Below are positions 30,647 through 38,494 of a DNA stretch of 64,000 nt, piece by piece. The notes beneath the pieces were generated by a model that ran no database searches, was not told the origin of the DNA, and worked only from the letters and a program-made list of their open reading frames with translations. Each line of letters begins with the position of its first letter. Positions within the stretch are counted from its first letter, which is position 1. Source of the DNA: a virus; the IMG/VR virus record IMGVR_UViG_3300020172_001405, positions 1-64,000 of that record; one strand, written 5' to 3'. Both the position numbers and the translations under genes were made by a program.

Positions 30647-31006
30647 TTATTTTTTTCCTTTTCCTTTTGGCTTCGTATTTGCGGAGCTCTTTTTCTTAAG
30701 CGCTTCTTTTGCTTTAGCTTTTTGCATTTCTTGATCTTTTAAAGTTTTTTCCTTTAAAGGGACAACCTTCATCTTGTTATTGACTTTAGGGCCTTTGGGA
30801 TCATCAGGATTAGCCCCCGCACCAGCGTAAGCTTTTTTACCTTTTTTCTTAGTTTCAACGTACATTGGTTTATGACGCTCAGGTAATCCTATTCCCCGGT
30901 CACTATCACTTAACCCAAAAGTCCCTTTGCTAGGTTTTTTAGACAGGCCAATATCAAACTTCTTCTTTGGACCCTCGTCATCTGCTGAGGCTACTGCTGT
31001 TCTCAT
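30647..31006 (-). CDS. Small very basic hypothetical protein
   Basis: A protein of 119 residues, Lys-rich throughout with Gly/Pro turns; ends in KPKGKGKK. Abuts the next gene. Function unknown. Confidence 0.5.
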   Translation of the reverse strand: MRTAVASADDEGPKKKFDIGLSKKPSKGTFGLSDSDRGIGLPERHKPMYVETKKKGKKAYAGAGANPDDPKGPKVNNKMKVVPLKEKTLKDQEMQKAKAKEALKKKSSANTKPKGKGKK

Positions 31007-31026
31007 AGTCTTATTTTTCCCTATTC

Positions 31027-31347
31027 TTACTGTTCTGGCGCCTTAAACTTTTTGCGAACTTTGGCAATTCTGGGTCTTATGACCTTTTTGCTCCTAGCTA
31101 CAAATTTCTCACTATGTCGGTATTTAGATATAGCTGCAGGAGATCCAGGGTTAATACCCATAGATTGTTTGGCTACCCAAGGAGCCCGACGTGCTTGCTT
31201 TGACCAGCCGCTGCTCATAGACCCAGTGGTTGCACCGCCGGGAGCTAATATAGCCTTTGCTTTTGAAGTTTGAGAAGACCTACTACCGCCTATTGCTTTA
31301 GGTGGTGCTTTAGGTTTAGGGGGTTTAGGAGCACTACCTTTCGCCAC
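31027..31347 (-). CDS. Small basic hypothetical protein (GTG start)
   Basis: I prefer GTG at 31347 (MAKGSAPKPPKPKAPP) because GGGAGG lies nine bases upstream. The ATG at 31377 would overlap the previous gene by 44 bases without a clear site. The protein of 106 residues is Pro/Lys-rich at its start and Arg/Lys-rich at its end. Function unknown. Confidence 0.5.
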   Translation of the reverse strand: MAKGSAPKPPKPKAPPKAIGGSRSSQTSKAKAILAPGGATTGSMSSGWSKQARRAPWVAKQSMGINPGSPAAISKYRHSEKFVARSKKVIRPRIAKVRKKFKAPEQ

Positions 31348-31516
31348 GAGATCCGCCTCCCATCGCAGACTTAGCATGCTTTTTATACATAAGGTTTCGG
31401 CACTCTACACATAGCCCGGTATCCCCCGAGTAAAGAACCTCGAGGGGAGTCATTAACTCATCGCATTTTGGGCAAAACTTTGACCCAGAATATACAGATT
31501 TAGTAGCGTATTCCAT
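31334..31516 (-). CDS. Small zinc-ribbon protein
   Basis: A protein of 60 residues with FCPKCDELMTP and LCVECRNLMY, a clear C-x2-C / C-x2-C zinc ribbon. The C-terminus is basic. It starts right after the thioredoxin stop, so the two are co-translated. Function unknown. Confidence 0.6.
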   Translation of the reverse strand: MEYATKSVYSGSKFCPKCDELMTPLEVLYSGDTGLCVECRNLMYKKHAKSAMGGGSRGER

Positions 31517-31780
31517 TTATGCCTTCTGTCCAGCAAAGATCTCATCAATCTTTTCTAAGTCAAAGGCGCCGTCTATGCGGTTAACCATGTTCCCCTTGTT
31601 AAAAAATACAAAGGTAGGTACGGCATTAACTTGATTTATTTCTGCCGCGTCTTTGTCCTCATCAAAGTCAATCTTTACATACTCAACTGTCGGGTTAGCT
31701 GCTAGATATTCCTCTATAAGCGGCTTCATCTGCTTGCAATATGTGCACCACTCAGCTGTAAAATGCCATAACTCTCTCAT
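31517..31780 (-). CDS. Thioredoxin-like protein
   Basis: A protein of 87 residues from the ATG at 31780 (TGATG overlap with the upstream stop). It has the thioredoxin fold pattern: FTAEWCTYCKQMKP with active site C-T-Y-C, DFDEDKDAAEINQVNAVPTFVFF with the cis-Pro, and GAFDLEKIDEIF. It is shorter than cellular thioredoxin but complete in motifs. Likely electron donor for the class II reductase at 22-24 kb. Confidence 0.88.
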   Translation of the reverse strand: MRELWHFTAEWCTYCKQMKPLIEEYLAANPTVEYVKIDFDEDKDAAEINQVNAVPTFVFFNKGNMVNRIDGAFDLEKIDEIFAGQKA

Positions 31781-32148
31781 CACCAGAATCCTTGATCTTG
31801 TGCGTTACGCATGGTTCCTTGATAACCTGCTTGGGATGCAGTAAAGTCTACCCTAGTTGGTTGGAATGTTTCATCCACGTTCATAACGTCGCGTATACCC
31901 AGAGCTCGGGTACGATACCCAAATCTAGGTGGAAGCATCTGTATAGTAGGTATAGTTGGCCGGACCAGCTGCTGTAGAGCATGGCCAGGCATAGTTACAG
32001 AGTTTAGTGCCTGCGAAATAAGCTGCTCTTGCTTATTAGCAAAAGGGCCCATATAGTCATAGCGAATACCAAGATCTTCTTCTTCATTACGAGTTCCTAC
32101 AATTTGTCGGGGTTTAGTATGGTCATATATAGAGTCTTGTGAGTTCAC
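31780..32148 (-). CDS. Hypothetical protein
   Basis: A protein of 122 residues starting MNSQDSIYDHTKPRQIVGTR; polar with Gln/Met/Pro. It overlaps both the thioredoxin gene and the helix-turn-helix gene by a few bases. May be a minor virion protein; not recognised. Confidence 0.5.
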   Translation of the reverse strand: MNSQDSIYDHTKPRQIVGTRNEEEDLGIRYDYMGPFANKQEQLISQALNSVTMPGHALQQLVRPTIPTIQMLPPRFGYRTRALGIRDVMNVDETFQPTRVDFTASQAGYQGTMRNAQDQGFW

Positions 32149-32405
32149 TTAACTTGACCACCTTTAAAGTTATCGGTGTCATCTTTTCGTGAACGAGGCG
32201 CTCTTCTAGGTGCAAGAGGTATCCCCTGACTTAACTTGCCAAGCACGCTTTCAATTTCCGATTGAGAATATCTTTTGTGGCCTCCTGGGCTTACGCCTAC
32301 ACCCTTTAAATTTACAGCATGACGGCGTACAGTCTTTGGACTAACACGCCATTTTTTTGCAACTTCTCGTGTAGTGTAAAAAGGCTCGTCGTTTTCTAAT
32401 GCCAT
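32145..32405 (-). CDS. MerR/excisionase-type helix-turn-helix protein
   Basis: The start is ATG at 32405 (MALENDEPFYTTREVAKKW), overlapping the previous stop region. The 86-residue protein reads YTTREVAKKWRVSPKTVRRHA...GVSPGGHKRYSQSEIESVL, the winged HTH pattern of MerR/HTH_17 proteins. Probably a transcriptional regulator or DNA-binding accessory factor; no integrase is in the window to go with an excisionase role. Confidence 0.75.
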   Translation of the reverse strand: MALENDEPFYTTREVAKKWRVSPKTVRRHAVNLKGVGVSPGGHKRYSQSEIESVLGKLSQGIPLAPRRAPRSRKDDTDNFKGGQVK

Positions 32406-32406
32406 A

Positions 32407-32952
32407 TCAATTCCAATGTGGTCGTAGGTGAGAGAACTGCTGAGCAAGTCTAGGATTAAACTCTGCAGGCACGTTTGCTGAGATATTAGCTTTACCATCG
32501 TTTACCAATTTAGGTGCTGGAGCTAAATTTTGATTTGGGGTGTACCGAGGGATGGTCATAGTAATTGCACCCTCATTTTCGGCTATAGAGTAAAGATTTT
32601 GCTTTACTCTACGATCTGGGCGTAAGCTTTCTGGCCACATATACTGGCCAGGATCAATCCGCTCACCTTTGTGAACTCCACGTTGGTAAGCGCGTTGATT
32701 TGTTCTGTTCTTTAAAGAATCTAATACTGTATCTGATACAGCGTAAGGCTTCCCCTTATCATCACGGCGTGAACGTATAGTGCCTAGGTATCCGTCTGGA
32801 TACTCAGCTTGTGGAACACGCCCAATACCTAAGCGCTGGTAGTCAAGGTCGCTTCGTGGTACCACTGGGGTACCATTTCCACCTGTGGTGGTGTAAGCGC
32901 CTTGGTAGCCGTTAGCGCCAAGGTATTGCCAGTTTTGATGTGATTGAGGCAT
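32407..32952 (-). CDS. Hypothetical protein
   Basis: The start is ATG at 32952 (MPQSHQNWQYLGANG), overlapping the upstream stop as TAATG. A polar 181-residue protein rich in Arg, Gln, Tyr and Pro; ends FSHLRPHWN. Function unknown. Confidence 0.5.
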   Translation of the reverse strand: MPQSHQNWQYLGANGYQGAYTTTGGNGTPVVPRSDLDYQRLGIGRVPQAEYPDGYLGTIRSRRDDKGKPYAVSDTVLDSLKNRTNQRAYQRGVHKGERIDPGQYMWPESLRPDRRVKQNLYSIAENEGAITMTIPRYTPNQNLAPAPKLVNDGKANISANVPAEFNPRLAQQFSHLRPHWN

Positions 32953-33164
32953 TAGAACATATCTCCACAATGTGCACAAATAGGGGTGTCAGTTTTATTT
33001 GCGTAGATTACGGGAGATTTTCCAGTAACCTCTTCATATCTAGCTCTAGCCGCATGATGTGCCTGAGCATACTTATGAAAGTCTTCACTATTAGAATATT
33101 GGTCAGCCAGCCATGAGGTGTCGTGCATATCCTTATGGATTTTTTCTGGGTGATCCTCAAACAT
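32952..33164 (-). CDS. Small hypothetical protein
   Basis: A protein of 70 residues, His-rich (EKIHKDMHDTSW, QAHHAARARY), ending in a single C-x2-C (ICAHCGDMF). It could bind zinc. Coupled to the downstream gene. Confidence 0.5.
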   Translation of the reverse strand: MFEDHPEKIHKDMHDTSWLADQYSNSEDFHKYAQAHHAARARYEEVTGKSPVIYANKTDTPICAHCGDMF

Positions 33165-33182
33165 AAAGACAGTTTACTTCTT

Positions 33183-33461
33183 CTACTTAGCTTTGGCTTT
33201 CTTAGCTGCCTTCTTATTTGAGCTTTCCAAAACAGCGGCCAATTGCTTCTCAACTTCAGGCAAAGCGAGCTTTATGAGACCAAATGCTGGGTCCTTTGGG
33301 TTTACGGCGCGAATTGCGACTGGCAAGATTGCTGCTAGTCCAGCTGCGATGAGTCCCTTTGGGTCAGTGTTTCCAGTACTCCATAGAGCTACAGCTGCTG
33401 CAAGAAATGAGCGTCCGTATGATGCAAGCATTGCGGTGATCTTTGGGTCTATCTTCTTCAT
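33183..33461 (-). CDS. Holin-like small membrane protein
   Basis: A protein of 92 residues with two hydrophobic segments (SFLAAAVALWSTG, about 18-30, and LIAAGLAAILPVAIRAV, about 37-53) separated by a short polar turn, and a very basic C-terminal tail (KKAAKKAKAK). This is the layout of a class II holin and resembles small membrane proteins annotated as holins in related phages. The next upstream gene also encodes a membrane protein, suggesting a lysis pair. Confidence 0.6.
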   Translation of the reverse strand: MKKIDPKITAMLASYGRSFLAAAVALWSTGNTDPKGLIAAGLAAILPVAIRAVNPKDPAFGLIKLALPEVEKQLAAVLESSNKKAAKKAKAK

Positions 33462-33463
33462 GA

Positions 33464-33706
33464 TTATTCCTTATCTGTTTTCTTTACTAGTATAGTAAAG
33501 AGATCGTCTAATCTTTTTGATTGAGCTTCTTGACTTTTTTCTAAACGATTAACTGCATCCTTAACTGAGCTGCCCCCGTTTGGTTTTAATTCTGAAAAAT
33601 AATCGACAACAAGTTTTTTTACCATTCTACTGACTCGTAGCTCGAGTATGCCCAGAATTGTAAATGTTCCGATGACAGCGGTAAAAGCGAACTCAATATT
33701 AGACAT
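33464..33706 (-). CDS. DUF2746-like membrane protein (holin partner candidate)
   Basis: A protein of 80 residues with one N-terminal membrane helix (FAFTAVIGTFTILGILEL, about 6-23) followed by a charged coiled coil (VNRLEKSQEAQSKRLDDLF). The pattern recalls DUF2746 membrane proteins found beside holins in actinophages. Two bases separate it from the holin-like gene. Confidence 0.6.
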   Translation of the reverse strand: MSNIEFAFTAVIGTFTILGILELRVSRMVKKLVVDYFSELKPNGGSSVKDAVNRLEKSQEAQSKRLDDLFTILVKKTDKE

Positions 33707-33734
33707 TAAGTTATCCTAAAAGTAAGGGACAGAT

Positions 33735-33768
33735 GTACTGGCCTATCATGCAGTACACCGGTCAGTAC
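33735..33768 (-). terminator. Intergenic hairpin after metallophosphoesterase gene
   Basis: GTACTGGCC (33735-33743) and GGTCAGTAC (33760-33768) form a 9-bp stem with one G-T pair, 12 bases past the gene end in the leftward direction. The downstream side has only a weak T-run (CTTACTTTT), so termination would be partial. Confidence 0.4.
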
Positions 33769-33779
33769 GTCACACTAAA

Positions 33780-34943
33780 CTATGTAAGAACTACTAATTC
33801 TCTTCTAGGATCTACGCCGTCTCCGACAACCATAGACACGATTCCTGGAGCACTTTCTAGGCCAGACTTGTCTCTAAACCAGGCGGATCCGTTATCCATT
33901 GCGGGGTTTTGTACAAATAATCTAGGTCCAACGCTTTGTGCGTGGTAGTGGTGGTAGTGCCCAACATTTAAGATGTCAGCTTGCGCTACAGCGCATCGAC
34001 CCATAGCTTGGCCGCCCCACCATTTAATCATGTCACGAGCTTGATGGCCATGGGCCATGCCGTACATAATGCCACTTAGGTTTACAGCTATAGTCATGTC
34101 ATCTGCTGCGGGGTAACGGAACTCTACTCGATCTCGTAAGAAATCATTTTCTTTACAGATATCCTCAACTTGAGAAACTACTTCAATCTGCCAAGAGTCT
34201 TCTGGCCTGCCTAATAAAAATCTTTGTACTTCATCGTGGTTTCCAGGAACCACTGGAATTATAAGTTTTGGTGCTAAAGGCGCGAGCGCTTTAACTTGAG
34301 CTAATAACATTCTACGACCAACACGTACCTGCTCTGATACGCCGATATCGTGTCGTCCCATTACTTTACCTTTTTGACTTGTCATACCTTCTATACAGTC
34401 ACCTAATTGAGGTAAAGCTATCTGTCCTATTGAATACTTCTTTGCTAAGTATTTATGATGATCTACTGCAGAGTCAAACGACTTTAATACTCTATCTATA
34501 ATTGCTGGGGTATCGTCTTTTCCATATTGCGTATCACCTATGCTGTATACAGCTGTTAAATCTCCTGAAGCAGATACAACTTTACTTGGAGACCACTTAG
34601 TTATTCCTGTCAACAGCTGCTCTAAATCATAATCAGGTTTGGTGTTTACTCCTGAAGGAACTACATTAACTCTAAATGATTCTAACCAATCACCGTTAAA
34701 CGTTTGCCAACGTGATCTACGGTGAGAAACTACTACCCATTCTGCTGGATTTAATTTTGCCTCTATTAATATTTCTTCTGCGCCAGGAGTATTACCATCT
34801 GGTCTTGGTGTTGAGATAACAAAGCCGCCCTCTGTACCTATCTCAGAACGTGGTCTCCACGCCTCTGGAATATTTTTGTTGGCTTTATCTGAACCTTGAT
34901 TACCTGCTTGAATTATTGAATCATAATCATCTGCTAAAGACAT
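33780..34943 (-). CDS. Calcineurin-like metallophosphoesterase
   Basis: The start is ATG at 34943 with GGAG seven bases upstream (TTG at 34949 also in frame). Of 387 residues, the phosphoesterase motifs follow the expected order: SIGDTQYG (D-x-Q variant of D-x-H), QLGDCIEG (G-D), VPGNHDE (G-N-H-D), MAHGHQ and VGHYHHYH (G-H-x-H). These bind two metals. Similar proteins in actinophages are thought to be nucleases or phosphatases related to SbcD. The N-terminal 130 residues are an extra domain without recognised motif. Confidence 0.8.
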   Translation of the reverse strand: MSLADDYDSIIQAGNQGSDKANKNIPEAWRPRSEIGTEGGFVISTPRPDGNTPGAEEILIEAKLNPAEWVVVSHRRSRWQTFNGDWLESFRVNVVPSGVNTKPDYDLEQLLTGITKWSPSKVVSASGDLTAVYSIGDTQYGKDDTPAIIDRVLKSFDSAVDHHKYLAKKYSIGQIALPQLGDCIEGMTSQKGKVMGRHDIGVSEQVRVGRRMLLAQVKALAPLAPKLIIPVVPGNHDEVQRFLLGRPEDSWQIEVVSQVEDICKENDFLRDRVEFRYPAADDMTIAVNLSGIMYGMAHGHQARDMIKWWGGQAMGRCAVAQADILNVGHYHHYHAQSVGPRLFVQNPAMDNGSAWFRDKSGLESAPGIVSMVVGDGVDPRRELVVLT

Positions 34944-35167
34944 ACACAATCTCCTTGTCGGTGGTCACGAACAGCAGTCTTACCGAATGTTCCACCGGCA
35001 CGACGGAGTAACATAAATAAATCCTTAGTGCTTAGCTCATCATCTTCAATAGCTAAGTCTAGTGCCTTTTTATCTTCTTCAGAAAGGGATGAGGCCCATT
35101 GCCCAACGATGCATAGTTTTAATGCATTTAATGATTTAACTTCTGTATATAAATCTTGCAACGACAT
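34934..35167 (-). CDS. Small helix-turn-helix DNA-binding protein
   Basis: ATG at 35167 with GGAGG six bases upstream; 77 residues. LSEEDKKALDLAIEDDELSTKDLFMLLRRAGGTFGKTAVRDHRQGDCVCL follows a pattern seen in many actinophage HTH proteins (helices, then G-x-x-x-x-x-x-x-x-x-H-R-x-G-x-C). Probably binds DNA in transcription or packaging. Overlaps the phosphoesterase gene by ten bases. Confidence 0.6.
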   Translation of the reverse strand: MSLQDLYTEVKSLNALKLCIVGQWASSLSEEDKKALDLAIEDDELSTKDLFMLLRRAGGTFGKTAVRDHRQGDCVCL

Positions 35168-35195
35168 ATCTTCCTCCAAATTTAGTCCAATTGCA

Positions 35196-35232
35196 GTACT
35201 AGGCCCTAGAGGAGTCCTCTAAGACCTAGTAC
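35196..35232 (-). other. Intergenic double hairpin
   Basis: GTACTAGG (35196-35203) and CCTAGTAC (35225-35232) pair and enclose TAGAGGA/TCCTCTA. Sits between the end of the gene at 35247 and the ribosome site of the HTH gene. No T-run, so more likely an RNA-processing or control element. Confidence 0.5.
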
Positions 35233-35246
35233 TAGCATACAACGAA

Positions 35247-35615
35247 TTAGTAAGAAGTGCTAGCTCCATCGCTGAAGTTAGGGTTAGTGCGCATTGTTGC
35301 AGACTTGAAGATCCGACCATTAGCTTGAGTAAAACCAGCTTCAGGAGAGGTTTGCTTCATATAGTTAGAGCTAATCCGGTACTGAGCTCCATTACGGTTT
35401 GAATGAGACGCTGGGACGTTACTACGAGTACCCATAGGTTGTGCGTATGGATCTCCCGCCTGTGCGCCCTTTTTCTTAATAAGTGTGCCAGCCTGTGGTG
35501 ACGCAGAAGGAGAAGTAAACTTAACTCCATCTTTGTTCATAGGCTTACGTGGTGCGCCAGTCTTTGCCATTCCGGCTAAAGATTCCTCTGGGCTAGGATT
35601 TGATGATTTGGCCAT
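35247..35615 (-). CDS. Hypothetical protein
   Basis: A protein of 122 residues, Ser/Pro/Ala/Gly-rich, starting MAKSSNPSPEESLAGMAKTG; low complexity, Lys-rich. Might be a small virion or DNA-binding protein; not recognised. Confidence 0.5.
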   Translation of the reverse strand: MAKSSNPSPEESLAGMAKTGAPRKPMNKDGVKFTSPSASPQAGTLIKKKGAQAGDPYAQPMGTRSNVPASHSNRNGAQYRISSNYMKQTSPEAGFTQANGRIFKSATMRTNPNFSDGASTSY

Positions 35616-35652
35616 ATCTACTTCCTTTAAGGTTGAGTTGAGATCTCAGAAA

Positions 35653-35934
35653 CTAGTTTACGCTAATTGTAAAAACTATGGCGCTAATCTGCCCGTCTCT
35701 TGAATCTACGGTAGTAAATCCTGGGCGGCAAGTTAGGTCAAGTCCTCTAGGAGCAACGTAACCCCTGGCAATAGCCATTGCTTTAACAGCTTGATTTACT
35801 GCAGAAGCCCCAACAGCGCGTAGTTTTACGGTTGGATTTTCATACAGGGCGTGGGCTATAGCTGACCCCACAGATTGAGCATTAGACCCTGCGCTTACAC
35901 GCAGGAACTTTTCTTCTTCGTTTTGATCTGTCAC
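35653..35934 (-). CDS. SpoVS-domain protein
   Basis: A protein of 93 residues that matches stage V sporulation protein S closely in pattern: LRVSAGSNAQSVGSAIAHAL, then LRAVGASAVNQAVKAMAIARGYVAP and LDLTCRPGF. SpoVS is a small nucleic-acid-binding-type (Alba-like) protein affecting sporulation and septation in Firmicutes; phage copies are rarely noted. Here it lies next to the RuvC-like and recombination genes, so a DNA- or RNA-binding role in replication is plausible. Confidence 0.85.
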   Translation of the reverse strand: MTDQNEEEKFLRVSAGSNAQSVGSAIAHALYENPTVKLRAVGASAVNQAVKAMAIARGYVAPRGLDLTCRPGFTTVDSRDGQISAIVFTISVN

Positions 35935-35983
35935 AAGTAGTGTTCCTTTGGTATCGATTAATAATCGCCCTCAAGAACAAGTA

Positions 35984-36583
35984 TTAAGGCTTTTCTCTAT
36001 ATTTGGGGTCTAAAACGTTATTTATTATCTGCTTTTCATAGGCTAAATCTGCCTCTCCGGCAGCTAACCTAGCTAGAGCATAAGAGTCTGCAGCGTTGTC
36101 ATCCATGAACTCTACCCCCCATTTCTTGTATACATTTAAGAGAATCTGGTTTTTTTGAACCCCAGTACCTTTACCGGTAACATACTTTTTAAGAACTGAT
36201 GGAGGGATAATTAATGGGTATTTAGCGTTATCTACATCATAAAACCAACACTTTAGCTCCAACTTAACCATACCGCCTAGTTCACCCGCCATATGAGCCA
36301 TTTGAGCTCCGTAGGAGTACCCCTCCATAGCAGCGCCCTTTACATTTATAACTCGATCTCCCAAAAAATTACCAACAAAAGCCTGTATAGAAGATAAACG
36401 CTCTACTCCACGTCCCTGTCCTTGAAACACCTCGGTGTAATAAGCTCCGTCTTTTGAATAAGCGGTTATAGCAAATCCACTATAAGACTGATCTATCCCA
36501 ATGTATTTATCGCACGGGTGGTCTAAAGGCAACCCACCGTCGATTACTTTAGGATTCTGTTTTGGCACGACGCTCGCGTTCAT
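35984..36583 (-). CDS. RuvC-like Holliday-junction resolvase
   Basis: A protein of 199 residues. The RNase-H-type acidic residues are in place: IGIDQSYSGFAI (D, residues about 28-39), GAAMEGYSYG (E, about 83-92) and DDNAADSYALARL (two Asp, about 160-172). These cleave four-way junctions to resolve replication or packaging intermediates. The start overlaps the upstream gene by 35 bases. Confidence 0.78.
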   Translation of the reverse strand: MNASVVPKQNPKVIDGGLPLDHPCDKYIGIDQSYSGFAITAYSKDGAYYTEVFQGQGRGVERLSSIQAFVGNFLGDRVINVKGAAMEGYSYGAQMAHMAGELGGMVKLELKCWFYDVDNAKYPLIIPPSVLKKYVTGKGTGVQKNQILLNVYKKWGVEFMDDNAADSYALARLAAGEADLAYEKQIINNVLDPKYREKP

Positions 36584-36923
36584 CTATAACCATCTGCACT
36601 GTACCAAAGTATCCGGCACCGTCTACCAAGTTATCTCGCTTAGGTAGATAAGACTCTCGTGCTAACTTTACTCCGACCATACAGAGTCCGACTTGTTCAG
36701 GGGTGACTTCTCGCCCCAGTACAACAGACCAGATAGCAGCAATGCGGCTGAAATTGTCCAAAGGGTGGTCGTAACTAGAGTTACGGTCACCAGTGATAAG
36801 GCGCTGGGCTTCTTCAAGCACAGTCTCATGTCGTAAATTTTCTAGCACGGGATCTGAAGCCTCCTCCATCTGAAGTGCGTCGTGTAAGTTCTCGTGATAC
36901 AACTTGCGAATCTCTTTCAACAT
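36549..36923 (-). CDS. DUF6378 family protein
   Basis: A protein of 124 residues; VLEEAQRLITGDRNSSYDHPLDNFSRIAAIW and VTPEQVGLCMVGVKLARE match the DUF6378 family of phage proteins, which have an all-helical core of unknown function, possibly nucleotide-related. The start at 36923 has AAGGG upstream but overlaps the next gene by 98 bases; a shorter start at 36869 is possible. Confidence 0.7.
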   Translation of the reverse strand: MLKEIRKLYHENLHDALQMEEASDPVLENLRHETVLEEAQRLITGDRNSSYDHPLDNFSRIAAIWSVVLGREVTPEQVGLCMVGVKLARESYLPKRDNLVDGAGYFGTVQMVIDERERRAKTES

Positions 36924-37305
36924 TTTCGGCCCTTGTCTCTAGTAGTTTACGAAATGCATACTTAATATCTAAATCATGCTTAAGCTTTTCAACTTCTGGG
37001 CTAATAGTAATGGTTGCTTTAGCAACAGCAACCCTGTCATTTTTTCCGCCCTGCCAATTATCAATCATGCACCTAGCTTCAATAGAGTCTACAGACCGTT
37101 CGGCCTCTCGCTCATTTATTATCGCTATTGCTCTAGCTCCAGATAGATGATCATTCCATTGAGTAAATTGAACAAAAAGATCCATAAGACCTTCGTCATC
37201 TAGCTCTGTTATATCTCTGGGCAAATTTGGTATTTCAAAATCTGGCTTTGCTGAAAGCGTTATCCCTAATTCAGACAACGATTCTAGGACTTTTCTACTA
37301 ATGCT
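36826..37305 (-). CDS. Hypothetical protein in recombination cluster
   Basis: The start is ATG at 37305 (MSISRKVLESLSELG), eight bases inside the nuclease gene's end. Of 159 residues, mainly helical and charged. Lies directly after the Cas4-like nuclease and before DUF6378, RuvC. It may be a partner of the nuclease; no family is recognised. Confidence 0.5.
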   Translation of the reverse strand, partial: SISRKVLESLSELGITLSAKPDFEIPNLPRDITELDDEGLMDLFVQFTQWNDHLSGARAIAIINEREAERSVDSIEARCMIDNWQGGKNDRVAVAKATITISPEVEKLKHDLDIKYAFRKLLETRAENVERDSQVVSRELTRRTSDGGGFRSRARKFTT

Positions 37306-38179
37306 CATTTGTCCCCCTAAATGGCTCACAACGTTTGCAGCCTTTTGTTGCGTCAATACTACACACTGGTGGCCTATTATTCTCTACGGCCCAGACTACG
37401 TCAAGTGCGTTGTCAAATATCTCTTTTACGAACTCAGGGTTATAGGTGACTGAAAACTCTTTATAGTCTTGATTTGACTTTAGCTCGTAAAGAAAAACTA
37501 TTTCATTTGGTGCGGACTCTAGTGTGCCCTCTTCAACCATAAGATGAGTTAAGTGTAGGTATACCTGTCCCTGTAGAATGTGGGATCTAAAAGGCTGCCT
37601 AATGTTTTTCCAAGCAGCGTCTAGATCAGCGCCGCCATTAAATAGCGCTGGCATCTCCATACGAATTGTTCCCGGGCCTACTGACTTAATCTCTATGAGA
37701 AAGTCTTCCCCGAGTCCCTTTACCCAACCATCAGAATGGCCTGAGATTCTGTGCTTTGGACTAGATAAAGGGACTTCTCGATACTCATAAATACCTGTGC
37801 CAAGGTTAACCTCGTTAGAGACACCCCACACATAATCATTATCAGTCTCGCAATACCATTTGCCATAAAGGACACCCATATCGTTTAGCCAACCCTGCCA
37901 CTTAGCGTGAACAGAATGGCCAACACTGAATATAGAACTAAGTCTAAGAGTAGGCTTCTCTCTAACCTCAACATAATTCCCATTTAATGCGTGATAGGCC
38001 GCAAGAGCGCACCACTCAGGCTTAATTATGTCAGAAGGGTGGAGCACATCCTGCGAACGCTCATCAAAAGGTTGAGCGAGCATATGACGCTCCATATAAC
38101 CCAATAAACGAGTCTCTCGCTTATTAGCATCTAAGAAAGCTTTGAGCTTCTTACTAGAGACTGTTTGAGATTTTGCCAC
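37298..38179 (-). CDS. Cas4/RecB-like PD-(D/E)XK exonuclease
   Basis: A protein of 293 residues. Nuclease motifs: RISGHSDGWV (Asp) and FLIEIKSVG (E-x-K), near residues 145-175. Cys residues at PEWCALAAYHAL (N-terminal) and CSIDATKGCKRCEPF (C-terminal) fit the iron-sulfur cluster of Cas4/AddB-type nucleases. It probably acts in DNA end-processing for recombination next to RecA. Confidence 0.82.
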   Translation of the reverse strand: MAKSQTVSSKKLKAFLDANKRETRLLGYMERHMLAQPFDERSQDVLHPSDIIKPEWCALAAYHALNGNYVEVREKPTLRLSSIFSVGHSVHAKWQGWLNDMGVLYGKWYCETDNDYVWGVSNEVNLGTGIYEYREVPLSSPKHRISGHSDGWVKGLGEDFLIEIKSVGPGTIRMEMPALFNGGADLDAAWKNIRQPFRSHILQGQVYLHLTHLMVEEGTLESAPNEIVFLYELKSNQDYKEFSVTYNPEFVKEIFDNALDVVWAVENNRPPVCSIDATKGCKRCEPFRGTNEH

Positions 38180-38494
38180 TTATTTTTCCTTTTCTAACCA
38201 TTCATCCAGGGTAAGGCCTTGTTTTTCATACTTACGTTTCATAGCATTACGTTCTCTGTGGGACATGCCCCCAAAGATTCCATGAAGTTCGTCGTTGTTT
38301 ACAGCTTCACGTAAACATTGCTTGCGAACAGGGCAGGCAGACTTACCGTCTTTGCCCCAACATATCGCCTTAGCTTTGTCTGCAATTGGCTTGTATAGTG
38401 CTTTGTCTCTTGGTGGAAAAAAGATTTCAGTGTCTTCGCCACGACACTTTGCATCATATCTCCAAGCCCAGGGAGGGTTTTCCCTGTTGTCCAA
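38180..38494 (-). CDS. WhiB-family regulator with expanded Cys spacing
   Basis: A protein of 104 residues with the WhiB pattern: C17 (AKCRGED), C45, C54 and C60 (CPVRKQC), then GIFGG and a basic tail (RNAMKRKYEKQG). Normal WhiB proteins have C-x2-C for the second and third Cys; here it is C-x8-C because of an extra WGKDGKSA stretch. The cluster should still form but the loop may alter partner choice. It follows the PD-(D/E)XK gene. Confidence 0.85.
   Translation of the reverse strand: MDNRENPPWAWRYDAKCRGEDTEIFFPPRDKALYKPIADKAKAICWGKDGKSACPVRKQCLREAVNNDELHGIFGGMSHRERNAMKRKYEKQGLTLDEWLEKEK

Noticed and set aside
32145-32405. Excisionase implying lysogeny
   Set aside because: The HTH pattern fits, but no integrase, attachment site or repressor cassette was seen in the window; MerR-type DNA-binding function is enough to explain it.
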